DNA of 58,442 nt from assembly GCA_020846135.1 (NCBI GenBank), contig JADLEK010000024.1:1-58442 (forward strand). The letters run 5' to 3'. The position numbers were made by a program, and so were the translations under genes. Within the stretch, counting starts at the first letter, position 1; each line of letters opens with the position of its first letter. This document shows, one piece after another, positions 1-8,655 of the stretch. The notes beneath the pieces are model-generated. The model was not told the origin of the DNA, did no database searches, and saw nothing but the letters and a program-made list of their open reading frames with translations. The stretch is from Gammaproteobacteria bacterium. GTDB taxonomy: Bacteria > Pseudomonadota > Gammaproteobacteria > Competibacterales > Competibacteraceae.

Positions 1-2
1 AT

Positions 3-116
3 GCCCGCCTTCAGGCCGTCATCTCCACCTTTCGCAAACAAGGCGAGGGCGTCTTTGCACGGTTGCGTGAATTATTCTCGCCCCCCGCTGCTACAACGGC
101 ATGCGCTGGTAGGTAG
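3..116 (+). pseudogene. C-terminal end of a transposase (IS66-like), cut by window start
   Basis: The reading frame is open from the window edge and ends at TAG 114-116, giving 37 residues. The readable core is a run like AVISTFRKQGEGVFARLREL, which resembles the last helix of IS66-type (TnpC) DDE transposases. No catalytic residues are in view because the gene begins outside the window. The same frame meets a second TAG at 117-119 and then reads straight into the methyltransferase remnant. The insertion boundary must therefore lie close to 117-122. The family call rests on a short C-terminal tail and is tentative. Confidence 0.45.
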
Positions 117-119
117 TAG

Positions 120-425
120 GTAGTTACAGATATTGCCAAGAGATGTCTTGCCAACTCAGCCTCTGACTTCCTCGTACTTCCAGAACTTATCTCGTCTTTT
201 GGCAACCTCGGCTACGACATTGTTGAAATGGTTCTGGCTAACCAAGACGGCTGGGATAGATACGAGGCGGCCAAATGGCTCACCATGCGCCGGTGGCTTG
301 AAGCCAATCCCGACGATGAGTTGGCGAAAGAGGTTCGCGCCCAACTGACTACGGAACCTGCGCGCCATGTCGCTTACACCCGTGAATACCTAGGCTGGGA
401 TGTGTTCGCTCTCATGCCACGGTGA
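120..425 (+). pseudogene. C-terminal remnant of a methyltransferase-like protein
   Basis: A coherent protein frame runs from 120 to the TGA at 423-425, about 101 residues, with no credible start codon. It begins after tandem stop codons at the end of the transposase. The composition is typical of a real protein, for example GYDIVEMVLANQDGWDRYEA and a C-terminal REYLGWDVFALMPR. From memory it resembles the tail of class I SAM-dependent methyltransferases, but no SAM-binding motif is present, so the family assignment is weak. The first in-frame ATG (228) falls inside the conserved part and is unlikely to be a natural start. The gene looks 5'-truncated by the neighbouring element. An attC-like site follows 55 bp after the stop, so it may once have been an integron gene cassette. 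Confidence 0.5.
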
Positions 426-480
426 GCTTCGCATCGTATTGCCGTCTCGCCAGCACCAACTTTTGCGCTTATGGCTATCG

Positions 481-549
481 GCCTAACCCATCATTCCACC
501 GGACGTTGCGCGATAAAGCCGCGCAGCGCCGGCGACTTGTACGTTGGGC
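481..549 (+). other. integron attC-like recombination site
   Basis: The segment starts with GCCTAAC (481-487), fitting the R'' consensus RYYYAAC. It ends with GTTGGGC (543-549), fitting the R' consensus GTTRRRY. These ends pair 6 of 7 with one G-T wobble. Inside them, 499-512 and 520-532 form a strong stem (CCGG, then CG and TTGCGCG against CGCGCAG, CG, CCGG) with A503 left unpaired and a 7-base loop. A short palindromic site with complementary core ends and an extrahelical base is the architecture recognised by integron integrases. The length, 69 bp, is in the normal range. No integrase gene is visible here, so this would be a lone (CALIN-type) site. Confidence 0.55.
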
Positions 550-643
550 GCCAATAACTGAGGTATGCTTCAGCCCGCTTATAACCTGTGATTCCTCAAA
601 GGTCTGAAAATTGAGGGTGAACAAGGAATCCAGCTCTTTATTT

Positions 644-1051
644 TTAGGTGGTATGGGTTTTGGTCAAACAGTCGGAAATGGCCTGCTTGAGGTCGGTGAA
701 GTGGGCGTAATATTTTGAGTACAAACTGGTCTTCTTGACGAACTTCCACAAGCGCTCAATGAGATTCAAGTTGGGCGAGTAGGGGAGCATTTTGCGGCAC
801 GTCATCCCCATCCGCTTGAGAAATAATCGGACCCGTTCGGGACTGCGATGCACCCCGGTTAGGGTTTCGATGGTTGCACCCGGGGATGCGGGTGATGATA
901 GCGTTCGGTAGTGGAGTTGGTCCTGTTCTGCGGTCGTGAACTCCAGCTTGGCCATCATGCGGACTTCCTCGACGACGTTGTGCTGGGACTTCTCTTCCTC
1001 ACCCTGCAGGTCAACGCCAGCCTCACCGCCGTGTCCCTGAGTAAACCCCAC
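644..1051 (-). pseudogene. IS630-family transposase, internally deleted
   Basis: The C-terminal 45 residues contain PYSPNLNLIERLWKFVKK, the block that follows the last part of the DDE core in IS630/Tc1-type transposases and carries the final catalytic Glu (LIER). The preceding part contains a helix-turn-helix-like stretch ending RVRLFLKRMGMTCRK. In complete members roughly 100 or more residues, including the first two Asp residues, separate these parts; here they are joined directly. The protein cannot be catalytic. The N-terminal 35 residues of the open frame do not resemble the family and may be out of frame. This is decayed IS debris between the attC-like site and pckG. Confidence 0.75.
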
Positions 1052-1257
1052 ATAACGCGATGACCCTGCTGGAGGCTATCGCCCCGGTGGCAACCCGGCC
1101 CGCTTGGTGATAACCTTATGCGCCGTGATGAAACTGCGTCCCCGCAACCGTTCTTGCCCATCGTTATCCCGGCGCGGACGTCGTAAACCACCCCATTTAA
1201 CCCGTCCTAACCCCGCTCACTGCCAAATCACAGTCAATCACAGAGGAGAATCCATCG

Positions 1258-3111
1258 ATGGCAATTACTCACGACGGCGCAACCCGCACCAGCAACGCCA
1301 AACTTCTAAAATGGGTCGATGAAATCGCAGCCCTGACCCAACCGGATCACGTTGTCTGGTGCGACGGTTCGGAAGAAGAATATCAACGGCTATGTGCTGA
1401 AATGGTGGCTTCCGGCACCTTCGTCAAGCTGAACCCGGAAAAGCGGCCCAACTCCTATCTGGCCTGCTCCCACCCCTCCGACGTGGCGCGGGTTGAAGAT
1501 CGCACCTTCATTTGCAGCGTGAACAAGGAAGATGCCGGCCCGACCAACAATTGGGCGCCGCCGGATGAAATGCGGGCGCAGTTGAAAGAGCTGATGAACG
1601 GCTGTATGAAGGGTCGCACCCTGTACGTCATTCCGTTCAGCATGGGGCCTATCGGCAGCCCGATTGCCCAGATCGGCATCGAGATCACCGACTCGCCTTA
1701 CGTCGTGACCAACATGCGGATCATGACCCGCATGGGCAGCAAAGTGCTTGAGGTGCTGGGCAGCGACGGATTCTTTGTGCCGTGCGTCCACTCGGTCGGC
1801 GCGCCGCTGGCCCCCGGCCAGAAGGACGTGCCGTGGCCGTGCGAACCGGACATCGGCCGCAAAGCCATTGTCCATTTCCCCGAGACCCGCGAAATCTGGT
1901 CCTACGGTTCCGGTTACGGCGGTAATGCTCTGCTGGGTAAGAAGTGCCTGGCGTTGCGGATCGCCTCGTCGATGGCCCGCGATGAAGGCTGGCTGGCCGA
2001 ACACATGCTGATTCTGGGTCTGGAAAGTCCGAAGGGCGAAAAGACCTATGTCGCGGCGGCCTTCCCCAGCGCTTGCGGCAAGACCAACCTCGCCATGATC
2101 GTGCCACCCAAGGGCTTCGGCAACTGGAAGGCGCTGACTGTCGGTGACGACATCGCCTGGATCAAGCCGGCGGCTGACGGCACCCTGCGGGCGATCAATC
2201 CCGAAGCTGGCTTCTTTGGCGTCGCCCCCGGCACTTCCTATGACTCCAACCCGATGGCGATGGAATCCTGCAAGGCTAACTCCATCTTCACCAATGTCGT
2301 GCTGACCGACGACGGCGATGTGTGGTGGGAAGGGATGGGCGTTGCTGCGCCGGCGCACGGGATTGACTGGCAGGGCAACGACTGGACACCGGATTGCGGT
2401 CGGGTCGGCGCACACGCCAACTCGCGCTTTACCGCCCCTGCCGGGCAATGCCCGACCATTGATCCGGCCTGGGAAGATCCGGCCGGCGTGCCGATTTCCG
2501 CCTTCATCTTCGGCGGGCGCCTGTCCAAGACCTTCCCGCTGGTCTATCAGGCCTTCGACTGGAATCACGGCGTGTTCATGGCGGCCACGATGGGTTCGGA
2601 AGCGACCGCAGCAGCGATTGGCGTCACCGGCATTCGCCGCGATCCCTTCGCCATGCTGCCCTTCTGCGGCTACAACATGGCGGACTATTGGGGCCACTGG
2701 GTCAAGATGGGCCAGCGGACCGATATCAAGCTGCCCATGATCTTCCGCACCAACTGGTTCCGCAAAGGCCCGGATGGCAAGTTCGTGTGGCCGGGCTACG
2801 GGCAGAACATGCGGGTGCTCAAATGGATCGTCGAGCGCGTTAATGGGCAGGTCGGTGCGGTGGAAAGCTCCTTCGGGCTGATGCCGCGCTACGAGGATCT
2901 GGATCTGGAAGGCTTGGAGTTTTCCAAGGGGCAGTTTGAAACTATCACCAGCATCAACCGCGCTGAAGCCATCAGTGAAGTTGAGGAAATCAAGACCTTC
3001 TTTGACAAGTTTGGCGCGCAGTTGCCGCCGGAACTGGAAAAGCAGCGTCAGGAGTTTGGCAAGCGGGCCGAGAAAGCGCCTGAAGTCTGGAGTGTTGCCG
3101 AAGCGGCCTAA
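1258..3111 (+). CDS. pckG: phosphoenolpyruvate carboxykinase (GTP)
   Basis: Converts oxaloacetate plus GTP to phosphoenolpyruvate, GDP and CO2 in the cytosol, feeding gluconeogenesis or anaplerosis. At 617 residues it has the length of the GTP-dependent family, not the ATP-type PckA. The kinase-1 loop PSACGKTN spans about 270-277 and contains the family's reactive Cys (C273) and the P-loop Lys275; the metal-binding GDD of kinase-2 is at about 296-298. The start ATG is preceded by GAGGAG with good spacing. The gene is monocistronic: decayed IS sequence lies upstream and a bidirectional terminator lies downstream. In glycogen-cycling bacteria this enzyme links TCA intermediates to sugar synthesis, a role inferred here. 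Confidence 0.98.
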   Translation: MAITHDGATRTSNAKLLKWVDEIAALTQPDHVVWCDGSEEEYQRLCAEMVASGTFVKLNPEKRPNSYLACSHPSDVARVEDRTFICSVNKEDAGPTNNWAPPDEMRAQLKELMNGCMKGRTLYVIPFSMGPIGSPIAQIGIEITDSPYVVTNMRIMTRMGSKVLEVLGSDGFFVPCVHSVGAPLAPGQKDVPWPCEPDIGRKAIVHFPETREIWSYGSGYGGNALLGKKCLALRIASSMARDEGWLAEHMLILGLESPKGEKTYVAAAFPSACGKTNLAMIVPPKGFGNWKALTVGDDIAWIKPAADGTLRAINPEAGFFGVAPGTSYDSNPMAMESCKANSIFTNVVLTDDGDVWWEGMGVAAPAHGIDWQGNDWTPDCGRVGAHANSRFTAPAGQCPTIDPAWEDPAGVPISAFIFGGRLSKTFPLVYQAFDWNHGVFMAATMGSEATAAAIGVTGIRRDPFAMLPFCGYNMADYWGHWVKMGQRTDIKLPMIFRTNWFRKGPDGKFVWPGYGQNMRVLKWIVERVNGQVGAVESSFGLMPRYEDLDLEGLEFSKGQFETITSINRAEAISEVEEIKTFFDKFGAQLPPELEKQRQEFGKRAEKAPEVWSVAEAA

Positions 3112-3170
3112 GGCCCAAGGGTGCGGCGCTAGCTAAAGCCGTACCCCAGTGACCACTGACTGAGTTCATT

Positions 3171-3198
3171 AAAAAAGCCGGCTTGCGCCGGCTTTTTT
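3171..3198. terminator. bidirectional rho-independent terminator between pckG and the Lys-rich ORF
   Basis: A perfect 12-bp stem, AAAAAAGCCGGC (3171-3182) against GCCGGCTTTTTT (3187-3198), closes on a TTGC loop. The A-tract on one side and T-tract on the other make it functional in both directions, serving the convergent pckG and the small gene ending at 3211. Confidence 0.93.
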
Positions 3199-3210
3199 AC
3201 GCCCGAAATT

Positions 3211-3369
3211 TCACGTTTCAGGCGGTGACTCCTCATTAGGCGTCTCGTCCAAAGGAACGCCGGTTTTGTCCAGCTTGCGTTGGCGTTTCTCTTCCAGTTT
3301 CTCGTCCTGCTTCTTTTTCTTGGCGAGATCTTTCTGGCGCTTCTCGTACTGATAATTAGGCTTAGCCAC
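3211..3369 (-). CDS. small conserved Lys-rich protein of unknown function
   Basis: A 52-residue gene starting at GTG 3369 with AGGAG 8 bases upstream and ending at TGA 3211-3213. The product opens (M)AKPNYQYEKRQKDLAKKKKQ, is almost entirely charged and helical in its first two thirds, and ends in an acidic, Pro-containing tail (DETPNEESPPET). I recall similar small Lys-rich proteins beginning AKPNYQYEKRQK in many proteobacteria without a known role. Composition suggests nucleic-acid or ribosome binding, but that is only inference. It sits 45 bp downstream of argG on the same strand and could be co-transcribed. Confidence 0.8.
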   Translation of the reverse strand: MAKPNYQYEKRQKDLAKKKKQDEKLEEKRQRKLDKTGVPLDETPNEESPPET

Positions 3370-3414
3370 AAGATGTACTCCTGACCATGGTTTTGAGGGT
3401 GACAGCTTCCCCCA

Positions 3415-4632
3415 TTATCGCCGCCCTTTCGATGCTGCAATCCGCATCCGCAGCGCATTGAGCTTGATGAAGCCGCCTGCATCCTTCTGGTCATACGCTC
3501 CCGCATCGTCTTCAAAGGTAGCGATGTTCATATCGAACAGGCTGTCATTCGATTGACGCCCGGTCACAATGACATTGCCCTTGTACAGCTTAACCTGCAC
3601 GGTGCCGTTGACGGGAACCTGCGAGGCATCAATCAGGGTCTGCAATAACTTCCGCTCCGGACTCCACCAGTAACCGTTGTAAACCAGACTGGCATAGCGC
3701 GGCATCAGATCATCCTTGAGATGCGCTGCCTCCCGATCCAGGGTCAGTGATTCCATCGCCCGGTGCGCCTTAAGCATGATGGTTCCACCAGGGGTTTCAT
3801 AACAACCCCGCGATTTCATCCCGACGTAGCGGTTTTCCACCAGATCCAGCCGGCCAATGCCATGCTCGCCCCCCAATTGATTCAGCCGGGTTAAGACCGC
3901 AGCGGGAGTGAGCGCCTCACCATCAATCGCCACGATGTCGCCACTCTGGTATTCCAGTTCGATATAGCGCGGTTGATCGGGCGCTTGTTCCGGCGAAACC
4001 GTCCAGCGCCACATCGCCTCTTCCGGCTCATTCCACGGGTCTTCCAGCACTCCGCCTTCATAGGAAATATGCAGCAGGTTAGCGTCCATCGAATACGGCG
4101 ATTGGGTCCCGCGCTTCATTTCAACCGGAATGCCGTGTTGCTCGGCATAGGTCAACAATTTCTCCCGGGACAGCAAATCCCATTCCCGCCACGGCGCAAT
4201 AATTCTAATATCCGGTTTTAACGCATAAGCGCCCAGTTCAAAACGGACCTGATCATTGCCTTTGCCGGTAGCGCCATGGGAGACCGCATCCGCCCCGGTT
4301 TGCACGGCGATTTCAATTTGCCGCTTGGCGATTAACGGCCGGGCAATCGAGGTGCCGAGCAGATATTCGCCCTCATAAATGGCATTGGCCCGGAACATCG
4401 GAAAAACAAAATCACGGACAAATTCTTCACGCAGGTCATCGATGAAAATATTTTCCGGCTTAATGCCCATTTTCAGCGCTTTCCCACGCGCCGGCTCCAA
4501 TTCCTCGCCCTGGCCCAGGTCGGCGGTGAAGGTCACGATTTCGCATTGATACACATCCTGCAACCATTTCAGAATGACCGAAGTATCCAAACCACCCGAA
4601 TAGGCCAGCACGACTTTTTTTACGTCCGACAT
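3415..4632 (-). CDS. argG: argininosuccinate synthase
   Basis: Joins citrulline and aspartate with ATP to make argininosuccinate, the penultimate step of arginine synthesis. The start is taken at ATG 4632 ([17 protein letters not shown]), which has AGGA five bases upstream; an ATG four codons earlier has no such site. The resulting 405 residues match the family. The N-terminal AYSGGLDTS (about 10-18) is the PP-loop of the N-type ATP pyrophosphatase fold. Later blocks such as [13 protein letters not shown] and [12 protein letters not shown] are the citrulline/aspartate-binding regions. The gene faces pckG convergently and its upstream flank leads to tRNA-Ser. Confidence 0.98.
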   Translation of the reverse strand: MSDVKKVVLAYSGGLDTSVILKWLQDVYQCEIVTFTADLGQGEELEPARGKALKMGIKPENIFIDDLREEFVRDFVFPMFRANAIYEGEYLLGTSIARPLIAKRQIEIAVQTGADAVSHGATGKGNDQVRFELGAYALKPDIRIIAPWREWDLLSREKLLTYAEQHGIPVEMKRGTQSPYSMDANLLHISYEGGVLEDPWNEPEEAMWRWTVSPEQAPDQPRYIELEYQSGDIVAIDGEALTPAAVLTRLNQLGGEHGIGRLDLVENRYVGMKSRGCYETPGGTIMLKAHRAMESLTLDREAAHLKDDLMPRYASLVYNGYWWSPERKLLQTLIDASQVPVNGTVQVKLYKGNVIVTGRQSNDSLFDMNIATFEDDAGAYDQKDAGGFIKLNALRMRIAASKGRR

Positions 4633-4833
4633 AATGTTCCTCATCGAGATATTCCGCGAGAAACCCCGTTTTTTGCGCCGGGGAGGGAGTGCGGCGACCG
4701 CAAAGCGATCAAGTCTTGGTTAGGCGCCGGTCTTTCCCGACTGTCCATTCATTAGCCAATAGAAGCGAAACTATTGGCACACACCATCAGGCTGAGTCAG
4801 CGCCAAGGTTTTTATAACAGGATTATTGCCGGT

Positions 4834-4863
4834 CTGGGGTAACGCAGGATTGCGTTACCCCAG
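4834..4863. repeat. perfect 13-bp inverted repeat (hairpin) between argG and tRNA-Ser
   Basis: CTGGGGTAACGCA (4834-4846) and TGCGTTACCCCAG (4851-4863) are exact reverse complements around a GGAT loop. It lies 48 bp past the 3' end of tRNA-Ser on the minus strand and about 200 bp upstream of argG. It has no T-tract on either side, so it is not a standard intrinsic terminator. It may be a REP-like element, an RNA-processing hairpin after the tRNA, or an operator near argG. Confidence 0.7.
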
Positions 4864-4910
4864 CAGGACGCTGCCAAAATATTGAAGCAGGCAATCTAGC
4901 CCTGCTGAAT

Positions 4911-5003
4911 TGGCGGAGAGGGTGGGATTCGAACCCACGTGGGGCGGCTAAGCCCCCATCCGATTTCGAGTCGGCGCCGTTGTGACCGCTTCGGTACCTC
5001 TCC
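4911..5003 (-). tRNA. tRNA-Ser (anticodon CGA)
   Basis: The minus strand reads GGAGAGGTACCGAAGCGGTC at the 5' end and CCACCCTCTCCGCCA at the 3' end, giving a 7-bp acceptor stem with encoded CCA. The anticodon loop CTCGAAA gives anticodon CGA, decoding UCG. A long variable arm (GGGGGCTTAGCCGCCCC) and the 93-nt length are typical of serine tRNA. The T-loop GGTTCGAATCC is canonical. Confidence 0.96.
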
Positions 5004-5131
5004 GAGAGGGAACTGCTTGGAGCGGATAAGCAAGGGCATTATTCTACCGCATTGAGGTGCTTTGCCAACCCTCCCCCGGCTCCACTTCGAAAAATCGCCC
5101 TGATCGGAACCCTGTACCCTCGAATGCTGCA

Positions 5132-6049
5132 ATGAAACCACCCTCTCCCCCTGTCGATCTCCCGGATGACTTCATCACGTCAAACGCCGACGCGGATGAC
5201 GAACCTGATTCCGTCTCCTTCGGCCAGCGCCTGACGACCTGGCTGAAGCACTTCGCGCTCTATCTCAGCGCGGTCGCGGCGGCCTGCGCCTTCGGGCTGT
5301 ATTTCCTGTGGCGGGTTCCCATTCCGCAGGATGCGTCGCAACTGTTCAAAAGCGTCGGCGATTCGCCCCGGCCCCGTCTGCTCTCTGCGGTCGTAGCGCC
5401 TTCCAGTTCGCCGGCCAAACTGCAAACCGCCACGCCATCGGCCGTTGCTACTACACCGTCAGCGCTACCGCAGCAACCCGCCGTTGATCCAAACCTTGCG
5501 CCGGATGGATCAGCGACTCCTCCTGCCCCAGTAGCCGAAATACCTGCGGAGGAAGTAGGTCCGCCCACGCCGCAGACTCAAATCGAGCAACTGCTCGCCG
5601 AAGCCCAGCAACAGATGGAAAGTCGTCGGCTGACGGCTCCCGCCAGCGGCAACGCCCTGAACAGCTACCGGCGGATCCTGGAGCTGGAAGCCGACAACCC
5701 GGCGGCGCTGGAGGGCATCGAGCGGATCGCGGCCTATTATCGGGACATCGCCGAGCAAACCCGGCAACAGGGCCGCATTGAAGAAAGTCTGGCCTACATC
5801 GGACGGGGATTGCAGGCATCGCCTAAAAACGAAAGCCTGCTGAACCTGCGCCAGGAAGTCCGACTGGCCAAGCAACGGGAACAGGAGCAGAAGCAAGCGC
5901 AGGCGGAAGCGGTGCGGCGGCAACAAATCGAGCGTGAGCGTGATGAGCAAAATCTGCAACATCGCCAGCCCGCCGTTCCGCCGGCGCAACAACCCTGGTG
6001 GCGACAGCCAGCCATGCCTGCCGGCGACAGCGGTTTCAATCAGCGCTGA
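5132..6049 (+). CDS. single-pass membrane protein with TPR-like and Gln-rich coiled-coil region
   Basis: Function unknown. The start is set at ATG 5132 because the 25 codons before it have no protein-like composition; no strong ribosome site is visible, so the start is uncertain. The 305-residue product has an acidic cytoplasmic N-terminus, one hydrophobic segment (about 41-60), a long Pro/Ala-rich stretch (about 75-150), and a helical region with TPR character (SYRRILELEADNPAALEGIE) from about 180 to 235. It ends in a Gln/Glu/Arg-rich coiled coil. The layout suggests an inner-membrane protein with a periplasmic helical domain. Its 3' end overlaps the end of tadA tail-to-tail by 14 bp. Confidence 0.75.
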   Translation: MKPPSPPVDLPDDFITSNADADDEPDSVSFGQRLTTWLKHFALYLSAVAAACAFGLYFLWRVPIPQDASQLFKSVGDSPRPRLLSAVVAPSSSPAKLQTATPSAVATTPSALPQQPAVDPNLAPDGSATPPAPVAEIPAEEVGPPTPQTQIEQLLAEAQQQMESRRLTAPASGNALNSYRRILELEADNPAALEGIERIAAYYRDIAEQTRQQGRIEESLAYIGRGLQASPKNESLLNLRQEVRLAKQREQEQKQAQAEAVRRQQIERERDEQNLQHRQPAVPPAQQPWWRQPAMPAGDSGFNQR

Positions 6050-6551
6050 TCAGGGATTCCGCTCTGACCACCGGTTTGCCTCGGCGGGCGCGGAAGAAAT
6101 CGCGCAGCAGCGATCCACAGTCCCCGGCTAGAATGCCGCTGACAATCTGGACCCGGTGGTTAAGAACATCGGTTTGCAGCAGGTTAAACACGCTGCCCGC
6201 CGCTCCGGCGCGGGGGTCGGCGGCGCCAAATACTAGCCGCGCCACCCGGGCATGAATCATCGCGCCGGCGCACATGGGACAGGGTTCCAAAGTCGCATAC
6301 AGGGTGCTGTCCGCCAGCCGGTAATTGCCGACTCGAACCGCTGCTGCGCGTAAAGCCAGCGTCTCGGCATGGGCGGTCGGATCACACGCGCCAATCGACT
6401 GATTCCAGCCTTCGCCGATGATCTCGCCTGCCCGCACCAGCACCGCGCCGACGGGCACTTCGCCGGCAGATCCAGCGCGGCGGGCCAGTTCCAGGGCGTA
6501 GCTCATCCAGTCATGATCCTGCCCGGTTTCAAACTCCAGCGCCTCAGCCAT
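6036..6551 (-). CDS. tadA: tRNA(Arg) adenosine-34 deaminase
   Basis: Deaminates A34 to inosine in the wobble position of tRNA-Arg(ACG). The 171-residue protein has the cytidine-deaminase fold signature: HAE at 61-63 (zinc His and proton-shuttling Glu) and PCPMC at 90-94 (two zinc Cys). It overlaps the end of the upstream hybrid kinase gene by 8 bp on the same strand, so translation is probably coupled. It is the last gene of the guaB-guaA-kinase-tadA run. Confidence 0.95.
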   Translation of the reverse strand: MAEALEFETGQDHDWMSYALELARRAGSAGEVPVGAVLVRAGEIIGEGWNQSIGACDPTAHAETLALRAAAVRVGNYRLADSTLYATLEPCPMCAGAMIHARVARLVFGAADPRAGAAGSVFNLLQTDVLNHRVQIVSGILAGDCGSLLRDFFRARRGKPVVRAESLISAD

Positions 6552-8646
6552 CGGCGCTACTCAGCGGCGCTACGGGCCGATCCAGCGCCCGCCGCACTGC
6601 CTGCGCTAGATCCAGCTTCATAAACGGTTTTTCCAGCAGAATGCAGTCGAATGGCAAGCGATCCGGAGCCTGACCGGAATAGCCCGACATGAGCAAGATC
6701 CGTAACCCCGGACACTGGCGATAGGCGGCAATCGCCAGGTCATAACCGCTGACCCCGCCCGACATAATCACGTCGCTTAACAGCAGGTCGGGAGCGGGTT
6801 CGGTCGCCAGCGTCGTCAGCGCATCCCTGCCTGTGGCGGCTTCGCGCACCGTGTAGCCAAACCCGGTCAGGGTGCGGGAAACAAAATCGCGTATATCCGG
6901 CTCGTCTTCAACCAGCAATATCGCCTCCCGCCCACGGAGGCGGTTCTCATCCATGCCCACTCCGGTTTCGGCGGCGGGGGCCGGCAAGGTCGTTCGCTTG
7001 AGTATATGGCGCGGCAGGTACAGTTCGACCGTGGTGCCCTGCCTGATCTGGCTGTGAATGCGGATATGGCCGTCGGACTGCTTGATAAAGCCGTAGACCA
7101 TGCTTAGTCCCAGACCGGTGCCAGCCCCAAGTTCCTTGGTGGTGAAAAACGGTTCAAACGCCCGTTCGATCACTTCCGGGGCCATCCCGCCGCCGGAGTC
7201 GCCGATCGTCAGCCGCACATAATCGCCGGGCGTAACATCGGGATAGCGGGCGGCATAGGCCGCATCGAGAGCCAGATTACGGGCTTCAATCCGCAATCGC
7301 CCGCCGTTGGGCATGGCGTCGCGGGCATTGATGGCCAGGTTGAGAACCGCATTGGTGAGCTGACCGGGATCAACCTGGATATTCCAAACCGCACCGTCGG
7401 TCACCGTTTCTAGTTCGATGCTCGTACCGAGGGTGTGCTTGAGCAGTTCGGCGATTTCCTGCAACTGCTGGTGCGGCGACACTAGCCGGGGCTGGAGGGT
7501 CTGCTGGCGGGAAAAACCCAGCAGCCGCCGGGTCAGATCCGCGCCGCGCCGGGCCGCGTTCATCGCGGTATGGGCGGTCTTGTACAGTTCGGGACTGTCC
7601 CGCAACCCATCTTCGAGGCCAGCCAGACTGCCCAGCACCACGGTCAGCAGGTTATTGAAATCATGAGCAATGCCGCCGGTGAGCTGACCGACCGCTTTCA
7701 GTTTCTGCGCCTGATTAAGCGCCATCTGGGTCTGGCGGTACTCGGTCAGATCTTCGCTGAGCATGAAGCAACCGACCACCGACTCGGTTTCAGCAGGACG
7801 CGGCGCATGGGGAATGAAGTAGGAACGGACGTACATCCGCTCCACTGGCGTGGTCAGTTCGTATTCGACATGAGTACTCTGACCCTTCAGCGCCGCATCG
7901 ACATGAGTGAGCAGGCGTTCAGCTAGCGGTGCGCTCAGCATTTCGTCAAAGGCGCGGCCAATGAAGGTTTCAGTGGCGACTCCGAACCATTCGGCGTGTT
8001 TCTGGTTGACGAACTGGTAGCGCCGCTTGGCATCGAGATAGGCGATCAGCACCGGCACCGTGTCGGTAATCAGCCGGATCCGGTTTTCACTTTCGCGCAG
8101 GGCGGCGGCGATCCGCTGGCGTTCCTCGCTTTCCCGCGCCAGTTGGGCGTTGAGCGCCATCAGTTCAGCAGTGCGCTCGCGAACCCGCGCTTCCAGTTGT
8201 TCGTGACTTTCACGTAAAGCCGCTTCGGCCTGTTTGCGAGCGGTGATGTCCTCGTAGACGGTGATGAAGCCACTGCCGTTGATCGGTTCGCCGCGAATCT
8301 CCAGCACTGCGCCGTCGGGACGGGTGCGCTCGAAGCAATGCCCCTGAAACTCCTGCGCGCGCCGCACCCGCTCAGCGGTTTGCACCTCCGGATCGCCGGG
8401 GCCGTATTCGCCGCGCCGGGCGTTATAGCCGATCAGTTCCGCGAACGGCAGCCCGACCCGCAACAAGTCGGGCGGAAAATCCAGCAATTCGGCGAACCGG
8501 CGGTTCCAGACCACCAACCGCAGTTGGTGATCGAAAATGCTGATCGCCTCGTGCAGGTAATCCAGTCCGCCTAGGGTCATCACGCCGCGTTCGGTGTCGG
8601 ACAACCCAGCGAGATTCGGCAATGGTGGATCGGGAGATTCATGCAT
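6544..8646 (-). CDS. cytosolic PAS-PAS hybrid sensor histidine kinase with receiver domain
   Basis: Predicted signalling kinase of 700 residues without membrane segments. Order: a PAS domain (about 25-140), a short coiled coil (about 140-190), a second PAS domain (about 190-305), then HisKA with the phospho-acceptor H328 in GGIAHDFNN. The ATPase follows with an N-box near 437 (NLAINARDAM) and glycine boxes GDSGGGM and GAGTGLGLSM. A C-terminal receiver carries acidic residues 580-582 and phospho-acceptor D625 in LLLSDVIM. The AHDFNN H-box is typical of the HisKA class found in many PAS hybrid kinases. It starts 9 bp after guaA on the same strand and overlaps tadA. No separate response regulator or output gene is adjacent, so its target is unknown. 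The soluble PAS domains suggest an internal redox, energy or ligand signal. Confidence 0.92.
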   Translation of the reverse strand: MHESPDPPLPNLAGLSDTERGVMTLGGLDYLHEAISIFDHQLRLVVWNRRFAELLDFPPDLLRVGLPFAELIGYNARRGEYGPGDPEVQTAERVRRAQEFQGHCFERTRPDGAVLEIRGEPINGSGFITVYEDITARKQAEAALRESHEQLEARVRERTAELMALNAQLARESEERQRIAAALRESENRIRLITDTVPVLIAYLDAKRRYQFVNQKHAEWFGVATETFIGRAFDEMLSAPLAERLLTHVDAALKGQSTHVEYELTTPVERMYVRSYFIPHAPRPAETESVVGCFMLSEDLTEYRQTQMALNQAQKLKAVGQLTGGIAHDFNNLLTVVLGSLAGLEDGLRDSPELYKTAHTAMNAARRGADLTRRLLGFSRQQTLQPRLVSPHQQLQEIAELLKHTLGTSIELETVTDGAVWNIQVDPGQLTNAVLNLAINARDAMPNGGRLRIEARNLALDAAYAARYPDVTPGDYVRLTIGDSGGGMAPEVIERAFEPFFTTKELGAGTGLGLSMVYGFIKQSDGHIRIHSQIRQGTTVELYLPRHILKRTTLPAPAAETGVGMDENRLRGREAILLVEDEPDIRDFVSRTLTGFGYTVREAATGRDALTTLATEPAPDLLLSDVIMSGGVSGYDLAIAAYRQCPGLRILLMSGYSGQAPDRLPFDCILLEKPFMKLDLAQAVRRALDRPVAPLSSADG

Positions 8647-8655
8647 GGCGGTGGC

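Noticed and set aside
955..1191. 78-residue minus-strand ORF upstream of the IS630 remnant
   Set aside because: Arg/Ser-rich with no family features; probably an out-of-frame part of degraded sequence.
1390..2697. 435-residue open frame antisense to pckG
   Set aside because: It mirrors pckG codons in GC-rich sequence, has no ribosome site and has an Arg/His/Gly-rich non-protein composition.
3129..3515. 128-residue minus-strand ORF across the pckG terminator
   Set aside because: It crosses a terminator and overlaps argG; the real gene there is the 52-residue frame at 3211-3369.
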